DNA of 64,000 bases from Hyphomicrobiales bacterium. Its GTDB lineage: Bacteria; Pseudomonadota; Alphaproteobacteria; Rhizobiales; Rhizobiaceae. How positions within the stretch are numbered: position 1 is the stretch's first letter; the number at the start of each line of letters is the position of its first letter. Below the pieces are notes generated by a model. The model did no database searches, was not told the origin of the DNA, and was given only the letters and a program-made list of their open reading frames with translations. Where the stretch lies: contig UCHV01000004.1 of the NCBI GenBank assembly GCA_900472395.1, positions 203,560 to 267,559 on the forward strand. The letters are read 5' to 3'. This document shows positions 46,061 to 56,127 of the stretch, piece by piece. The position numbers were made by a program, and so were the translations under genes.

Positions 46061-47197
46061 GTGATCGTACAGGCTTTTCTTCGTTGGGCGGAAACCGCCA
46101 GACCAGCAGACCGGGCAAAGGCCGCATCTGCTCTGGCGCGGGCCTATCTGGCTTCATCCATAGAGGATGACAAGCGGCAGGCGGCCTCCATGGCGCTCAC
46201 CCATCTTCTGGATGATTCATCCCCGGTGGTTCGCGCCGCACTCGCCGAAGCCGTTGCCGATTCGCCGGCAGCATCTCGCGGCATGGTCATGTCGCTGGCG
46301 GAAGACCAGCCGCTGATCGCATCCATCGTCATAACGCGATCACCGGTTCTGTCGGAAATGGACCTCGTGGATCTGGTAGGGCGCGGCAGCGCGGTCACGC
46401 GGGCGCTGGTTGCCTTCCGGCCCAATCTGCCTCGCGGCGTGGCTGCGGCGATTGCCGAAGTGGGTGCCGAAGAGGAAGTCCTGCTGCTTCTTGAAAACAC
46501 GACGGCGTCGATCACGCGCTTCACCTTGCGGCGCATCGCCGAGCGGCACGGCCACCACGCGCCGATCCGCAACATGTTGCTGGATCGCGAGGATCTGGGC
46601 GCTGATGCCCGCCATCTGCTCGTCAGCCATATCAGCGACGCGCTTGCGGCGAGCGGCCTCATGCGCACCACGCTGACCCCATCGCGAATCGATTACGTGA
46701 CGCGGGAGGCAAGCGAAGCGGCAACCGTTGCTATCGCAGGGACGGTGCGTCAGCACGATATCGCAGGACTGGTCGAACACCTGCGCCAGCAGGGTCGGCT
46801 GACGCCCGCCTTCCTCATCCACATCCTGTGCGGCGGCAAGGTCGATTTCTTCTCGGGCGCCATCTGCAATCTATCGGGGCTGGAGGATCAGCGCGTCCGC
46901 TCTATCCTCGCCACAGGCCGCATGCACGCAGTGCGCGCGCTGTTCGAAGCAGCAGGGCTCGATCGATCCATCGCCATGGTCTTTGTCGAAGCTGTGCTCC
47001 TGTGGCGCGAAGCGGCTCGTTCGCCGATCGGTTTTTCGTTGCAAAGCATCTGCCTGCCGCTGATAGATCGTTTCAGACACGAGGCGCAGCCGATGTCGCC
47101 GCTCGCGGATCTGCTCGACATGATCGAGAAACTGCAGCTGATGGAAGAACGTCTTCTGGCGCGTTCCTATGCCGGCGAACTCGCTTTCGCGGCCTAA
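46061..47197 (+). CDS. DUF2336 family protein
   Basis: 378 residues from the GTG chosen here; helical throughout, Ala/Leu/Arg-rich, matching DUF2336: FLRWAETARPADRAKAASALARAYL at the start, then repeated HEAT-like helices. In Caulobacter and relatives DUF2336 proteins are linked to general stress and cell-cycle signalling, but function is unproven. An ATG at 46025 would add 12 hydrophobic residues and is an alternative start. It converges with the next gene, sharing 4 bases. Confidence 0.8.
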   Translation: MIVQAFLRWAETARPADRAKAASALARAYLASSIEDDKRQAASMALTHLLDDSSPVVRAALAEAVADSPAASRGMVMSLAEDQPLIASIVITRSPVLSEMDLVDLVGRGSAVTRALVAFRPNLPRGVAAAIAEVGAEEEVLLLLENTTASITRFTLRRIAERHGHHAPIRNMLLDREDLGADARHLLVSHISDALAASGLMRTTLTPSRIDYVTREASEAATVAIAGTVRQHDIAGLVEHLRQQGRLTPAFLIHILCGGKVDFFSGAICNLSGLEDQRVRSILATGRMHAVRALFEAAGLDRSIAMVFVEAVLLWREAARSPIGFSLQSICLPLIDRFRHEAQPMSPLADLLDMIEKLQLMEERLLARSYAGELAFAA

Positions 47198-47634
47198 TCC
47201 CTGAATTTCTTGGCAACCCAGGAATAGCTGTTTTCCACCAAACGAACAGGCTTGCCGAACAGTGTGCGTATGCCGTCGCTGCTTGGCAGGACTGACGTCA
47301 CGCGGCTAATGGCGCGAGCCGCCATGCCGCGCTCTTCCTCGCGGCGTTGCTCTTCAGTATCGGCAGGTTTGACGGCGAGCGCCGTTTCCGCTCCCGCTTC
47401 CGGGGGCTTCGCCTGCGGCACGACATTGTCAGCGGTTTCAGTGGCTGTCGGATCCTGGCAGACTGCGATGACGACCGGATAGGAGACGTTGGCGAAGGAA
47501 GCCAGTTCCTTCTCCGAAACTGCGTTGCACATCTCGATGGTTGGCCAGCGCTGCTGCAGCGTGGCGACGTATTGGCAATCTTTCACGGCGTCGTCGCAGC
47601 CGAGAATGGTCATGGCGATGATGGCGGCGTTCAT
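47194..47634 (-). CDS. Hypothetical protein with four N-terminal cysteines
   Basis: 146 residues. The N-terminus is hydrophobic and contains four Cys within 60 residues (LGC, KDC, EMC, AVC), which suggests two disulfides and thus export, though a clear signal peptide is not present. The middle is Pro/Ala/Glu-rich (about 70-95). The C-terminus (GKPVRLVENSYSWVAKKFRD) is probably helical. Unrecognised. Its stop overlaps the DUF2336 stop by 4 bases. Confidence 0.6.
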   Translation of the reverse strand: MNAAIIAMTILGCDDAVKDCQYVATLQQRWPTIEMCNAVSEKELASFANVSYPVVIAVCQDPTATETADNVVPQAKPPEAGAETALAVKPADTEEQRREEERGMAARAISRVTSVLPSSDGIRTLFGKPVRLVENSYSWVAKKFRD

Positions 47635-47719
47635 GCTGTTCCGATCCTGTTGTGTCCGGAACCGTTATCAGCAGGATCATGACCCCAGCAAGGCCGATAC
47701 GCGGTACCAAAAAGGCACC

Positions 47720-48916
47720 TTACGAGGATGCCGCTTCGCGCCTTGCTGCCGGGGTGTCGGTTGCCGGAATATTGGCTGCTTCTGCTTCGCGGGGTTCGGA
47801 CAATTCCACCTCGCGGATCCACTCACGCCAGACTGCGACGAGAAGCGCCATCAGCACCGGGCCGATGAACAGGCCGAGAAAACCCATGGTCTTCACGCCG
47901 CCGACCAGACCGAAGAAGGTCGGCAGGAACGGCAGCTTGATCGGCCCGCCAACAAGGCGCGGACGCACCGTCTTGTCGACGATGAAGAGTTCGACGCTGC
48001 CCCAGACCAGAAGCGCGATGCCGGCGAAAACGGAACCGCTGGCGACGAGATAGATCGACACGAGCGTGAACGACAGAGGCGCTCCGCCGGGGATCAGTGC
48101 CATGACGCCGGTGATCACGCCGAGGGTCACGGGCGAGGGTACGCCGGCGATCCAGTAGGCGATGCCGAGAACGATGCCTTCACCGATGGCGATCAGCGTC
48201 ATCCCCGTGACCGTGGAACTGATCGTTGCCGGTACGACCCGCGAAATGCGTTCCCAGCGAGACGGCAGGATGCGTTCACCGAGAAGATCGATCTGTCGGG
48301 AGAAGGATGCGCCATCGCGATAGACAAAAAACAGGGCGATCAGCATGAACAGCAGCGTCAGCACCAGATGGAATGCACCGCCCCCTGCCGCAACGACTGC
48401 CCGGTAGATGTTGCCGATATTGGCGCCGCTGACGATCTGGATATATTCGCCGATCGCTCCCGGCTTGCCGATATGATCGGTCCACTGGGTGTTCAGCCAT
48501 TCACCTGCATAGGGCAAGCGGATCATCCATTCCGGCGTCGGCGAACCGACTCGGTTGACCTCGAGCGCCCATCCTACCCATTCGCGAACCTCGCCGGACG
48601 TATAGGAAATGGCCATGCCGACCGGAAAGACGATGAAGGCGACGATGCAGACGATGGCAATCGTGGCTCCCAGCGTGGTGTTGCCGCCGACGCGCCGCAG
48701 CAGCCGGCGATACAATGGCCAGCTGGCGAAACCGATGACGAGGGCAGCCAGCACCGGCACGATGAAACCGTAGAAAAAATAGATGCCGGCAAAAACGACC
48801 AGTATCAACAGCCAGCGGGCGGCGGAGATCGGCGGGATCAAGGCAATGGTCGCGGGTGCGACCGGGCCAAGCCAGCGCGGTTCTCTGGGCGATGTTTTTT
48901 TATCGGAGGCACTCAC
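47720..48916 (-). CDS. AI-2E/PerM family transporter
   Basis: 398 residues with eight predicted membrane segments. The AI-2 exporter (TqsA/YdiK/PerM) pattern is visible in GIYFFYGFIVPVLAALVIGFASWP, the central amphipathic pore region, and PRLVGGPIKLPFLPTFFGLVGGVKTMGFLGLFIGPVLMAL. Members export autoinducer-2 or act as Na+/H+ antiporters; the substrate here is not known. GTG start with GGGAAG upstream. The first 30 residues and the C-terminal 25 are polar tails. Confidence 0.88.
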   Translation of the reverse strand: MSASDKKTSPREPRWLGPVAPATIALIPPISAARWLLILVVFAGIYFFYGFIVPVLAALVIGFASWPLYRRLLRRVGGNTTLGATIAIVCIVAFIVFPVGMAISYTSGEVREWVGWALEVNRVGSPTPEWMIRLPYAGEWLNTQWTDHIGKPGAIGEYIQIVSGANIGNIYRAVVAAGGGAFHLVLTLLFMLIALFFVYRDGASFSRQIDLLGERILPSRWERISRVVPATISSTVTGMTLIAIGEGIVLGIAYWIAGVPSPVTLGVITGVMALIPGGAPLSFTLVSIYLVASGSVFAGIALLVWGSVELFIVDKTVRPRLVGGPIKLPFLPTFFGLVGGVKTMGFLGLFIGPVLMALLVAVWREWIREVELSEPREAEAANIPATDTPAARREAASS

Positions 48917-49354
48917 AGACGGCTGTTCTTCCCTTTAACGGTCATCAGGATATGGGCCATATGACCCCGCTGCGCAAGGGAACCCTTCAGCGGCCGGATC
49001 GCAACCCTCTCACTTGCGATTGATCAAGATTACGATAGAAATATGAAGATCGTGACAAGGTTAGCGCGCATTTTGCTTCCGTGTGACTGATCTGGCGACG
49101 AAACCCGCTGTGCAATCTGGAAAGTTTAACTCCGGTGCTCTATCTGCTGAAGCGCTTAAGTTCTTGTTCTCGCATAAGCGCGTATGCAGGATCTTGGTCT
49201 TCGGGAGGATTTGCGAAAGCGCCGGTCGGCTTGCGGATCGTGCTTGCGGGTTTGTTCGAAGTTTCTGAGGATTTGATGCCGTGTGCTCCCGTTGGTTTCG
49301 ATGGGCTGGTGGCATCGGAGGCAGTGTCGAATATTGCCTTCAGGGAAAGTTCAT
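48917..49354. other. Intergenic region before the phytochrome gene
   Basis: 438 bases between divergent genes, so it should carry both promoters. No gene could be supported: several short frames exist on both strands, none with ribosome site plus start. One minus-strand frame (49140-49352) has a protein-like sequence ending MREQELKRFSR but no ATG, GTG or TTG start. A GGGAAAG precedes the phytochrome ATG. Confidence 0.5.
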
Positions 49355-51919
49355 ATGCCTGACAAGATGACGGTCGACCTGACAAATTGCGACCGCGAGC
49401 CGATCCATATTCCAGGCAGCATCCAGCCGCATGGTTGCCTTCTGGCATGTGATGCCACCGGCGCCGTGATCCTGCGCCACTCGGCGAACGCGGCCGACAT
49501 GCTTGGCGCTGCAGGCGCCATAAACGGTTTTCGCCTCGACGAGGTGATTGGCGGTGAGGCAGCCCACACGCTGCGCAATGCACTTGCCACATCCGATGAT
49601 CCCAGCCGTGCCGCTTTGCGCATGGGTGTGTGTGTCAACGAGGCCGGCAGGTTCGACGTTTCCGTTCACCGTGTCGAAACCGCCGTCATCATAGAATTCC
49701 AGCCGGCAGCGGACCATTCCGACCAGCCGTTGGAAACCGCTCGCATGTTGATCAGCCGCGTGCGCAGCATTTCCAGCATCGATCAGCTGATCGAAAAGTC
49801 CACCCGCCTGATGTATGCCATGCTCGGTTACGACCGTGTCATGGTGTATCGTTTCGAACAGGACGGCGCGGGTCAGGTCGTCAGCGAATACAAGCGCCGC
49901 GACCTTGAAAGCTTCAAGGGACAGTATTTCCCGGCCAGCGACATTCCGAAACAGGCGCGAACCCTTTACCTGCGCAACACGATCCGCATCATTTCCGATG
50001 CCGAAGGCCACCGGGTGCCCGTCGTGCCGACGCTGGACGACAGTGGCCAGCCGCTCGACCTGTCCTTCGCGCATCTGCGCAGTGTCTCGCCGATCCATTG
50101 CGAATACCTGCGCAATATGGGGGTCGGCGCCTCCATGTCGATTTCGATCGTGATCGACGGCGAGTTGTGGGGGCTGATTGCCTGTCACCACTATAGCCCC
50201 AAAACCCTTTCGTTGACCCAGCGCGTCGCTGCCGAAATGTTCGGTGAGTTTCTGTCGATGCACCTGAGCGCTCTGCGCCAGAAGCAGATCCTCGACACCA
50301 CCAACGACGCGCGCCGTTTTCTCGATCAGTTTTTGCAGACAGCTTCGCATCACACAGACCTTGCCGGATTGCTGCGCCGTTCGGTGGCCGAGTTTCGGGC
50401 GATGGTGCCCTGTGACGGCATAGGGCTGTGGCTCGAAGGCGAGTGGACGCCGTCCGGCATGACGCCGCCGCTCGACGCCATCGCGACATTGGCCGATTAC
50501 GTCGGTTCGGTTGCCAACAACCGCACATGGTCGACGCATAATCTTGTCGAAAATATTCCGGGCGCAGAAGTCTATGCGGATCAGGTCTGTGGCGTGATGG
50601 CGATCCCGCTGTCGCAGCGCCCGCGTGACTATCTGTTTCTTTTTCGCCGCGAAGTGGTGCAGACCTTGAACTGGGCCGGAAATCCGGAAAAATCCTATGA
50701 GACAGGGCCGCTGGGTGACCGTCTGACGCCGCGCAAGAGTTTTGCCATCTGGAAGGAAACCGTGCATCTGCAATCGCAGCCATGGACGGATGGCGAAGAA
50801 GAGATTGCCGAGGCCATCCGTTCCGTTCTCGTCGAAATCGTGTTGCACCACAATGAATTGCTGGAGGACGAGCGCGGCAAGGCCGATGTGCGCCAGCGCA
50901 TGCTCAACGAAGAGCTTAACCATCGCGTCAAGAACATCCTCGCCGTCATCAAGGCGTTGATCGGCCATCCGGTGCAGGAAGGCCGCAATCTGCAGGATTA
51001 CATCGCCACGCTGAAGGGGCGCATCCAGGCGCTGGCCTTCGCGCATGATCAGGTCGTGCGTGGCGGCGATGGTGGCGCGCTGCATGAATTGCTCGAAGCG
51101 GAACTCAAGCCCTATCGCGACGGCGCGCGTACCGTCACACTGCTCGGTCCCTATGTATGGCTTGATAGCCGCGCCTTTTCCGTCATGGCGCTTGTCCTGC
51201 ACGAACTCGCCACGAATGCCGCCAAATATGGGGCGTTGTCCGTTACCGGTGGTCTTCTCGAGATCAACTGGCAGAAACGTGACAATGGCGATTGCGAACT
51301 TGTCTGGTCGGAAAGCAACGGTCCATCTGTCGTGCCGCCGTCTCGCGCCGGTTTCGGAACCGTGCTGATCGATCGCAGCGTGCCGTTCGAACTCGGCGGC
51401 AAGAGCAAGGTCGAATATGCGCCTGAAGGTGTGCAGGGGCGTTTCCTTATTCCGGCGCAGCATATCCATATCGCCGAAACCGAAATTCTGGCGGAACTGG
51501 CCGAGCAGGCAGCAGACCATCTGGGTGCGGCATCGCCCCTGATGGCCGAACTCGATCTGCTTTTGGTGGAAGATCAGATGCTGGTTGCCGCCGATGTGGA
51601 GACAATGCTGGCCGATCACGGAATCAGCAAAGTCACCACTGCACCGTCCGCTTCGGAAGCGCTGCGCCGGCTGCGGGATTTCACCCCCGATGTTGCCATT
51701 CTCGACGTCAATCTCGGTGCCGAAACCTCCTTGCCGATCGCCGAGGAACTGACGAGGCGCAACGTGCCTTTCGTGTTCGCTACCGGCTACAGCGACCGCT
51801 CGATCATTCCCGCGAGCTTCGATGCGCCCGTCGTGCGCAAGCCCTATGAAGCGGCGGCGCTGATCTCTGCGGTGATGAGGGTGCTCGAAGAACGCAGAAC
51901 GCCGCCCCAGCAGGACTGA
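49355..51919 (+). CDS. Bacteriophytochrome histidine kinase with fused receiver (Agp2-like)
   Basis: 854 residues. Order: PAS with the biliverdin-binding Cys12, GAF with PASDIP (193-198; Asp196) and the chromophore-contact His248 and His278, PHY with the tongue motif PRKSF (459-463), HisKA_2/HWE kinase with phosphoacceptor His523 in LNHRVKN, and a C-terminal receiver domain from about residue 738, whose phosphoacceptor Asp is in AILDVNLG. The residue numbers and architecture closely parallel Agrobacterium Agp2, a bathy phytochrome (Pfr dark state). It is a red/far-red photoreceptor in the cytosol. No heme oxygenase gene is adjacent, so biliverdin must come from elsewhere. GGGAAAG is 6 bases before the ATG. 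Confidence 0.95.
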   Translation: MPDKMTVDLTNCDREPIHIPGSIQPHGCLLACDATGAVILRHSANAADMLGAAGAINGFRLDEVIGGEAAHTLRNALATSDDPSRAALRMGVCVNEAGRFDVSVHRVETAVIIEFQPAADHSDQPLETARMLISRVRSISSIDQLIEKSTRLMYAMLGYDRVMVYRFEQDGAGQVVSEYKRRDLESFKGQYFPASDIPKQARTLYLRNTIRIISDAEGHRVPVVPTLDDSGQPLDLSFAHLRSVSPIHCEYLRNMGVGASMSISIVIDGELWGLIACHHYSPKTLSLTQRVAAEMFGEFLSMHLSALRQKQILDTTNDARRFLDQFLQTASHHTDLAGLLRRSVAEFRAMVPCDGIGLWLEGEWTPSGMTPPLDAIATLADYVGSVANNRTWSTHNLVENIPGAEVYADQVCGVMAIPLSQRPRDYLFLFRREVVQTLNWAGNPEKSYETGPLGDRLTPRKSFAIWKETVHLQSQPWTDGEEEIAEAIRSVLVEIVLHHNELLEDERGKADVRQRMLNEELNHRVKNILAVIKALIGHPVQEGRNLQDYIATLKGRIQALAFAHDQVVRGGDGGALHELLEAELKPYRDGARTVTLLGPYVWLDSRAFSVMALVLHELATNAAKYGALSVTGGLLEINWQKRDNGDCELVWSESNGPSVVPPSRAGFGTVLIDRSVPFELGGKSKVEYAPEGVQGRFLIPAQHIHIAETEILAELAEQAADHLGAASPLMAELDLLLVEDQMLVAADVETMLADHGISKVTTAPSASEALRRLRDFTPDVAILDVNLGAETSLPIAEELTRRNVPFVFATGYSDRSIIPASFDAPVVRKPYEAAALISAVMRVLEERRTPPQQD

Positions 51920-51929
51920 GGCGGCGTTT
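51898..51929 (+). terminator. Terminator overlapping the phytochrome stop codon
   Basis: A 9-bp stem (AACGCCGCC and its complement, 13-base loop) whose loop contains the TGA stop, followed by TTTAAAA. Also usable by the convergent parE gene. Confidence 0.7.
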
Positions 51930-51951
51930 AAAAGGCTTTATGGGGGCCCGA

Positions 51952-53985
51952 TCAGATATCCAGATTGTCCGCAAAGGCGGAGCGTTCCTGAATGAAGCGG
52001 AAACGCGCTTCCGGCTTTGTGCCCATCAGGTTGTCGACCGCCTCGCGCGTACCCTCGAAATCGACGTCGTCGATGAGAACGCGCAGCAGCGTACGCTTTG
52101 CAGGGTCCATCGTGGTTTCCTTCAGTTGCGCCGGCATCATTTCGCCAAGACCTTTGAAGCGGCCGATTTCGACCTTCTTGCCCTTGAACATGGTTTCCAT
52201 CAGTTCGGCGCGGTGGGCATCATCGCGTGCATAAGCGCTCTTGGCGCCCTGGCGGATGACGTAGAGCGGCGGCACCGCCAGATAGAGGTGGTTGCCGCGG
52301 ATCAGCTCCGGCATTTCCTGATAGAAGAAGGTGATCAGCAGCGAGGCGATATGCGCGCCGTCGACGTCAGCATCGGTCATGATGATGACGCGCTCGTAGC
52401 GAAGGTCTTCCTCGCGATATTTCGTGCGCGTGCCGCAGCCGAGCGCCTGGATGAGATCGGCGATCTGCTGGTTGGCCGACAGCTTTTCGCGGCTGGCCGA
52501 ACCGACGTTGAGGATTTTTCCGCGCAAGGGAAGGATCGCCTGGTTGGCGCGGTTGCGCCCCTGTTTGGCGGAGCCACCAGCCGAGTCGCCCTCGACGATG
52601 AACAGTTCCGCGCCCTCGGCGGTGTTCTGCGAGCAGTCGGCCAGTTTTCCGGGCAGACGCAGCTTGCGCACCGCGCTCTTGCGGTTGACTTCCTTTTCCT
52701 TGCGGCGGCGCATGCGCTCTTCAGAACGCTCGATCACCCATTCCAGCAGCTTGGCCGCTTCATTGGGGTTGCCGGCAAGGTAGTGGTCGAACGGGTCACG
52801 CAACGTGTTTTCAACGATACGCTGGGCTTCGACAGTGGCGAGCTTGTCCTTCGTCTGGCCGACGAATTCCGGCTCGCGAATGAACACGGACAGCATGCCG
52901 ACCGCGGAAATCATCACGTCGTCGGTGGTGATGTCCTTGGCGCGTTTGTTCTGCGTCAGTTCGGCGTAGTTTTTGAGGCCTTTGGTCAGCGCGATGCGCA
53001 GACCCGCCTCGTGCGTGCCGCCTTCCTGGGTGGGAATGGTGTTGCAGTAGGAATGCACGGCAGGGTCGCCGCCATACCAGGTGATCGCCCATTCCATTGC
53101 GCCATGGCCGCCGGTCTTTTCGGTGCGGCCGGCAAAAATTTCGCGGGTAACCGTGAATTCCTTGCCGAGTGTTGCCGCCAGATAATCCTTCAGGCCGCCC
53201 GGGAAATGGAAAACGGCCTTTTCCGGAATGTCCCCGCCTTCCGGCACCATGCCCGGATCGCAGCTCCAGCGGATTTCGACGCCGCCAAACAGGTAGGCCT
53301 TGGATCGCGCCATGCGAAAGATGCGGCCGGCCTCGAATTTGGCGTGTTCGCCAAAGATCTGCGCATCGGGATGGAAACGCACGCGGGTGCCGCGACGGTT
53401 ATGCACATCACCGAGTTCCTGCAGGCCGCCCTGAGGCACACCGCGGGAAAAGACCTGCTTGTAGAGTTTGCGGTTGCGGGCAACCTCGACTTCGAGAACA
53501 TCCGAGAGTGCGTTGACAACGGAAACGCCGACGCCGTGCAGACCGCCAGACGTCTCATAGGCATCGCCGTCGAACTTGCCGCCGGCATGCAGCTTGGTCA
53601 TGATCACTTCGAGCGTCGATTTGCCCGGAACCTGCGGATGGTTTTCCACCGGAATACCGCGGCCGTTATCGCTGACGGTCAAAAAACCCTCGGCATCGAG
53701 ATGCACTTCGATGAAGTTCGCATGGCCGGCGACCGCTTCGTCCATCGAGTTGTCGATGACTTCGGCAAACAGGTGATGCAGCGCCTTGGCGTCGGTACCA
53801 CCGATATACATGCCGGGACGCATGCGTACCGGCTCCAGGCCTTCGAGAACGCGGATTGACGACGCACCATATTCCCCGCCTGTCGCCGGTGTCACGGGCT
53901 GAGCGCGCACAGGTTCCGGAGCTGGTTCCTTTGCCTCGGGCTTGGGCTGCGCGGGCATGCTGGCGAAGAGGTCGTTGTCATCCAT
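51952..53985 (-). CDS. parE: DNA topoisomerase IV subunit B
   Basis: 677-residue GHKL ATPase subunit of topoisomerase IV, which unlinks daughter chromosomes. ATP-binding elements DNSMDEAVAG, DNGRGIPVENH and the loop GLHGVGVSVVNALS are present, then the transducer, the TOPRIM motif FIVEGDSAGGSA and DADVDGAHIASLL, and the ParE-type C-terminus. The 40-residue Pro/Ala-rich N-terminus is an extension seen in alphaproteobacteria. ParE rather than GyrB is supported by length (under 700) and by the lack of the extra GyrB C-terminal insert. Confidence 0.93.
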   Translation of the reverse strand: MDDNDLFASMPAQPKPEAKEPAPEPVRAQPVTPATGGEYGASSIRVLEGLEPVRMRPGMYIGGTDAKALHHLFAEVIDNSMDEAVAGHANFIEVHLDAEGFLTVSDNGRGIPVENHPQVPGKSTLEVIMTKLHAGGKFDGDAYETSGGLHGVGVSVVNALSDVLEVEVARNRKLYKQVFSRGVPQGGLQELGDVHNRRGTRVRFHPDAQIFGEHAKFEAGRIFRMARSKAYLFGGVEIRWSCDPGMVPEGGDIPEKAVFHFPGGLKDYLAATLGKEFTVTREIFAGRTEKTGGHGAMEWAITWYGGDPAVHSYCNTIPTQEGGTHEAGLRIALTKGLKNYAELTQNKRAKDITTDDVMISAVGMLSVFIREPEFVGQTKDKLATVEAQRIVENTLRDPFDHYLAGNPNEAAKLLEWVIERSEERMRRRKEKEVNRKSAVRKLRLPGKLADCSQNTAEGAELFIVEGDSAGGSAKQGRNRANQAILPLRGKILNVGSASREKLSANQQIADLIQALGCGTRTKYREEDLRYERVIIMTDADVDGAHIASLLITFFYQEMPELIRGNHLYLAVPPLYVIRQGAKSAYARDDAHRAELMETMFKGKKVEIGRFKGLGEMMPAQLKETTMDPAKRTLLRVLIDDVDFEGTREAVDNLMGTKPEARFRFIQERSAFADNLDI

Positions 53986-54202
53986 GGGTGGCGTCGTTAC
54001 TACCTGTCTGCGTGATTAAGGAGGCGCGATGCGCGGCCGTCCCGGACTTGTGATGTTTCGAATCGCCCGCAATTCTGCCAGAAAACGGGCCTTTTCGCGA
54101 TGTCGCCCGAAAACGGTAACAAAAATGGTCACAGAAGCGGCTTTTGGCGAAGTGATGCTTTGCCGGTCGGTCGAAGGCAAGATTGAAAGGGTCACACTCA
54201 CG

Positions 54203-55105
54203 ATGAAACGCCGCATGTCCACAGCTCTTTTGTCGCGTCTCTCCTTGGCTCTGGCCGTTTCACTCGGGCTGACCGTATCCGTTGCGGCAGCAGATGGGCC
54301 GTTGAAACCGTTCAAGGACGACCTGTTTTCGCAACAGACTGTGCTCGAGACCAAGGATGGCGGCGCTTTCAAGGTGATCGATTACCAGGAGATGCGCGAC
54401 ATCAACGGCCGTGACAGCGAACCGGAACGGCGGGTGAAATCGCCCTATGTCTCGCTTGGCGTGCGCCGCGTTCAGGAGAACGAAACGCTCAAAATCGGCG
54501 CAAGTGGGCTCGATGTCACCCGCGTCGGCAAGAGCGACGGCGCTGCCTTTACGGTGATCTTCATTCACGGTCGGGGAGGGGATCGCCGCCTCGGTGCCAA
54601 TGACTATTCCTTCGGCGGCAATTTCAACCGGCTGAAAAACCTCGCCGTCGAAAACGGCGGCACCTATTATTCGCCGAGCGTGCGCTCGTTCGATGACAAA
54701 GGCGTCGCAGATATCGCCGCGCTGATCCGCTACTCCTCCGAAAAATCCGGTGGCAGGCCAGTGATCCTGACCTGCGCTTCGATGGGCGGTTTCATCTGCG
54801 CCGGCATCACGCGTGACAAGGAAGCTGTGCGTTATCTGAGCGGCATGGCGGTGCTCGGCGGGCCGCCGGATCCGGATTTCCCGGCGTCGTTCGCGGCCAA
54901 GGCACGTATCCCGGTGTTTTTTACCCATGGCAGCGTCGACAAGGTCTACAATGCCGAAGATCAGATCCGCATCTATCGCTCGTTGCTGGCCAAAAAATAT
55001 CCGACCCGTTTTACGTTGTTCAACACCGGCGGCCACGGCACGCCGGTACGCATGAGCGACTGGCGTGAGATTTTGAACTTTCTGCTGACAAACGCCAAAA
55101 CCTGA
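54203..55105 (+). CDS. Exported alpha/beta hydrolase
   Basis: 300 residues with a signal peptide ending near VAAAD (residue 31). The hydrolase core has IFIHGRGGDRR (oxyanion), nucleophile Ser193 in CASMGG (in place of GxSxG), Asp246 in GSVDKVYN and His278 in TGGHGT. It looks like a periplasmic esterase or peptidase of unknown substrate. The ATG at 54203 follows a weak AAAGG; the longer frame from 54029 lacks a ribosome site and would hide the signal peptide. Confidence 0.82.
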   Translation: MKRRMSTALLSRLSLALAVSLGLTVSVAAADGPLKPFKDDLFSQQTVLETKDGGAFKVIDYQEMRDINGRDSEPERRVKSPYVSLGVRRVQENETLKIGASGLDVTRVGKSDGAAFTVIFIHGRGGDRRLGANDYSFGGNFNRLKNLAVENGGTYYSPSVRSFDDKGVADIAALIRYSSEKSGGRPVILTCASMGGFICAGITRDKEAVRYLSGMAVLGGPPDPDFPASFAAKARIPVFFTHGSVDKVYNAEDQIRIYRSLLAKKYPTRFTLFNTGGHGTPVRMSDWREILNFLLTNAKT

Positions 55106-55241
55106 AGACGTTAACCATGGTTTTGAACCGTTTTGGTGTTTTTGAATACCAATTCGGTCCCGATTTGACTAATGACGACTGGGCCCGCCGCGGCAGATAA
55201 CCTGCGGCCGTTGAAACGATAGGGATGAGGACAGGATTTTC

Positions 55242-56021
55242 ATGACGCCAGATATTCGCCCGCTGATCGCCGGAAACTGGAAAATGAACGGCACGCGCGC
55301 CGAGCTCGATCAGATCAAGGCCATCGCAGAGGGTGTAAAAACGCCGCTGTCGGAAAAGGTCGAAACTCTTCTCTGCCCGCCCGCAACGCTGCTTTACGTG
55401 GCAACCGCACTCTGCGACGACAGCCCGCTTCTGATCGGCGCGCAGGATTGCCACCAGAAGGTTTCAGGCGCCCATACCGGTGATATCTCCGCCGAAATGA
55501 TTGCCGATTGCTTCGGCACCCACGTCATCGTCGGCCACTCCGAGCGCCGCGGCGATCACGCCGAAACAGATCATCTGGTGCGCGCCAAGGCTGAAGCCGC
55601 CCATGCCGCCGATCTCCTTGCAATCGTGTGCATCGGTGAAACACTTGCCGAACGGGATGCCGCGCAGACGCTGGACGTCCTGAAGCGCCAGATCGTCAAT
55701 TCCGTGCCGGAAGCTGCGACTGCCGAAAACACCGTCATTGCCTATGAACCCGTCTGGGCAATCGGCACCGGCCTGACCCCGACCAACGGCGATATCGAGA
55801 CAGCCCACGCCTTCATGCGCGCCGAACTGATCGAGCGCCTTGGGGATGAAGGTCGCGGCATGCGCATCCTATACGGCGGCTCGGTCAAGCCCGGCAATGC
55901 CGGAGAGATCATGGCGATCGCCAATGTCGATGGTGTTTTGGTGGGCGGCGCAAGCTTGAAAGCCGAGGATTTTCTCGCCATCTACGCCGCTTGTGAACCA
56001 CTTGTGGCCGAAACCGCTTAA
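55242..56021 (+). CDS. tpiA: Triosephosphate isomerase
   Basis: 259-residue TIM barrel joining glycolysis and gluconeogenesis. Active-site residues are Lys14 in GNWKMNG, His99 in VGHSERR and Glu169 in [11 protein letters not shown]; the phosphate loop [10 protein letters not shown] is also present. Rhizobia often have a second tpi for erythritol use; the neighbourhood with secG and pyrG is typical of the glycolytic copy. GATGAGG lies upstream of the ATG. Confidence 0.96.
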   Translation: MTPDIRPLIAGNWKMNGTRAELDQIKAIAEGVKTPLSEKVETLLCPPATLLYVATALCDDSPLLIGAQDCHQKVSGAHTGDISAEMIADCFGTHVIVGHSERRGDHAETDHLVRAKAEAAHAADLLAIVCIGETLAERDAAQTLDVLKRQIVNSVPEAATAENTVIAYEPVWAIGTGLTPTNGDIETAHAFMRAELIERLGDEGRGMRILYGGSVKPGNAGEIMAIANVDGVLVGGASLKAEDFLAIYAACEPLVAETA

Positions 56022-56127
56022 TCATTGCCCGCAAAAAGTCGCTAAGGGCTTTTAAAGCGCTCGCGCCTCGGGTAAAGAGCCGCAAACATTTGACTGGGCC
56101 TCGGCATCCGGGGCGGACTGGATTGTT

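Noticed and set aside
47194..47634. Possible lipobox in the 146-residue hypothetical protein (ILGC near residue 13)
   Set aside because: The segment before the Cys is too short and lacks the positive N-terminal residues of a lipoprotein signal.
49140..49352. Minus-strand frame with a protein-like sequence ending MREQELKRFSR before the phytochrome gene
   Set aside because: The composition looks somewhat protein-like, but no ATG, GTG or TTG start with a ribosome site exists in the likely start area; longer reading enters the phytochrome gene. It may be a gene remnant, but cannot be supported.
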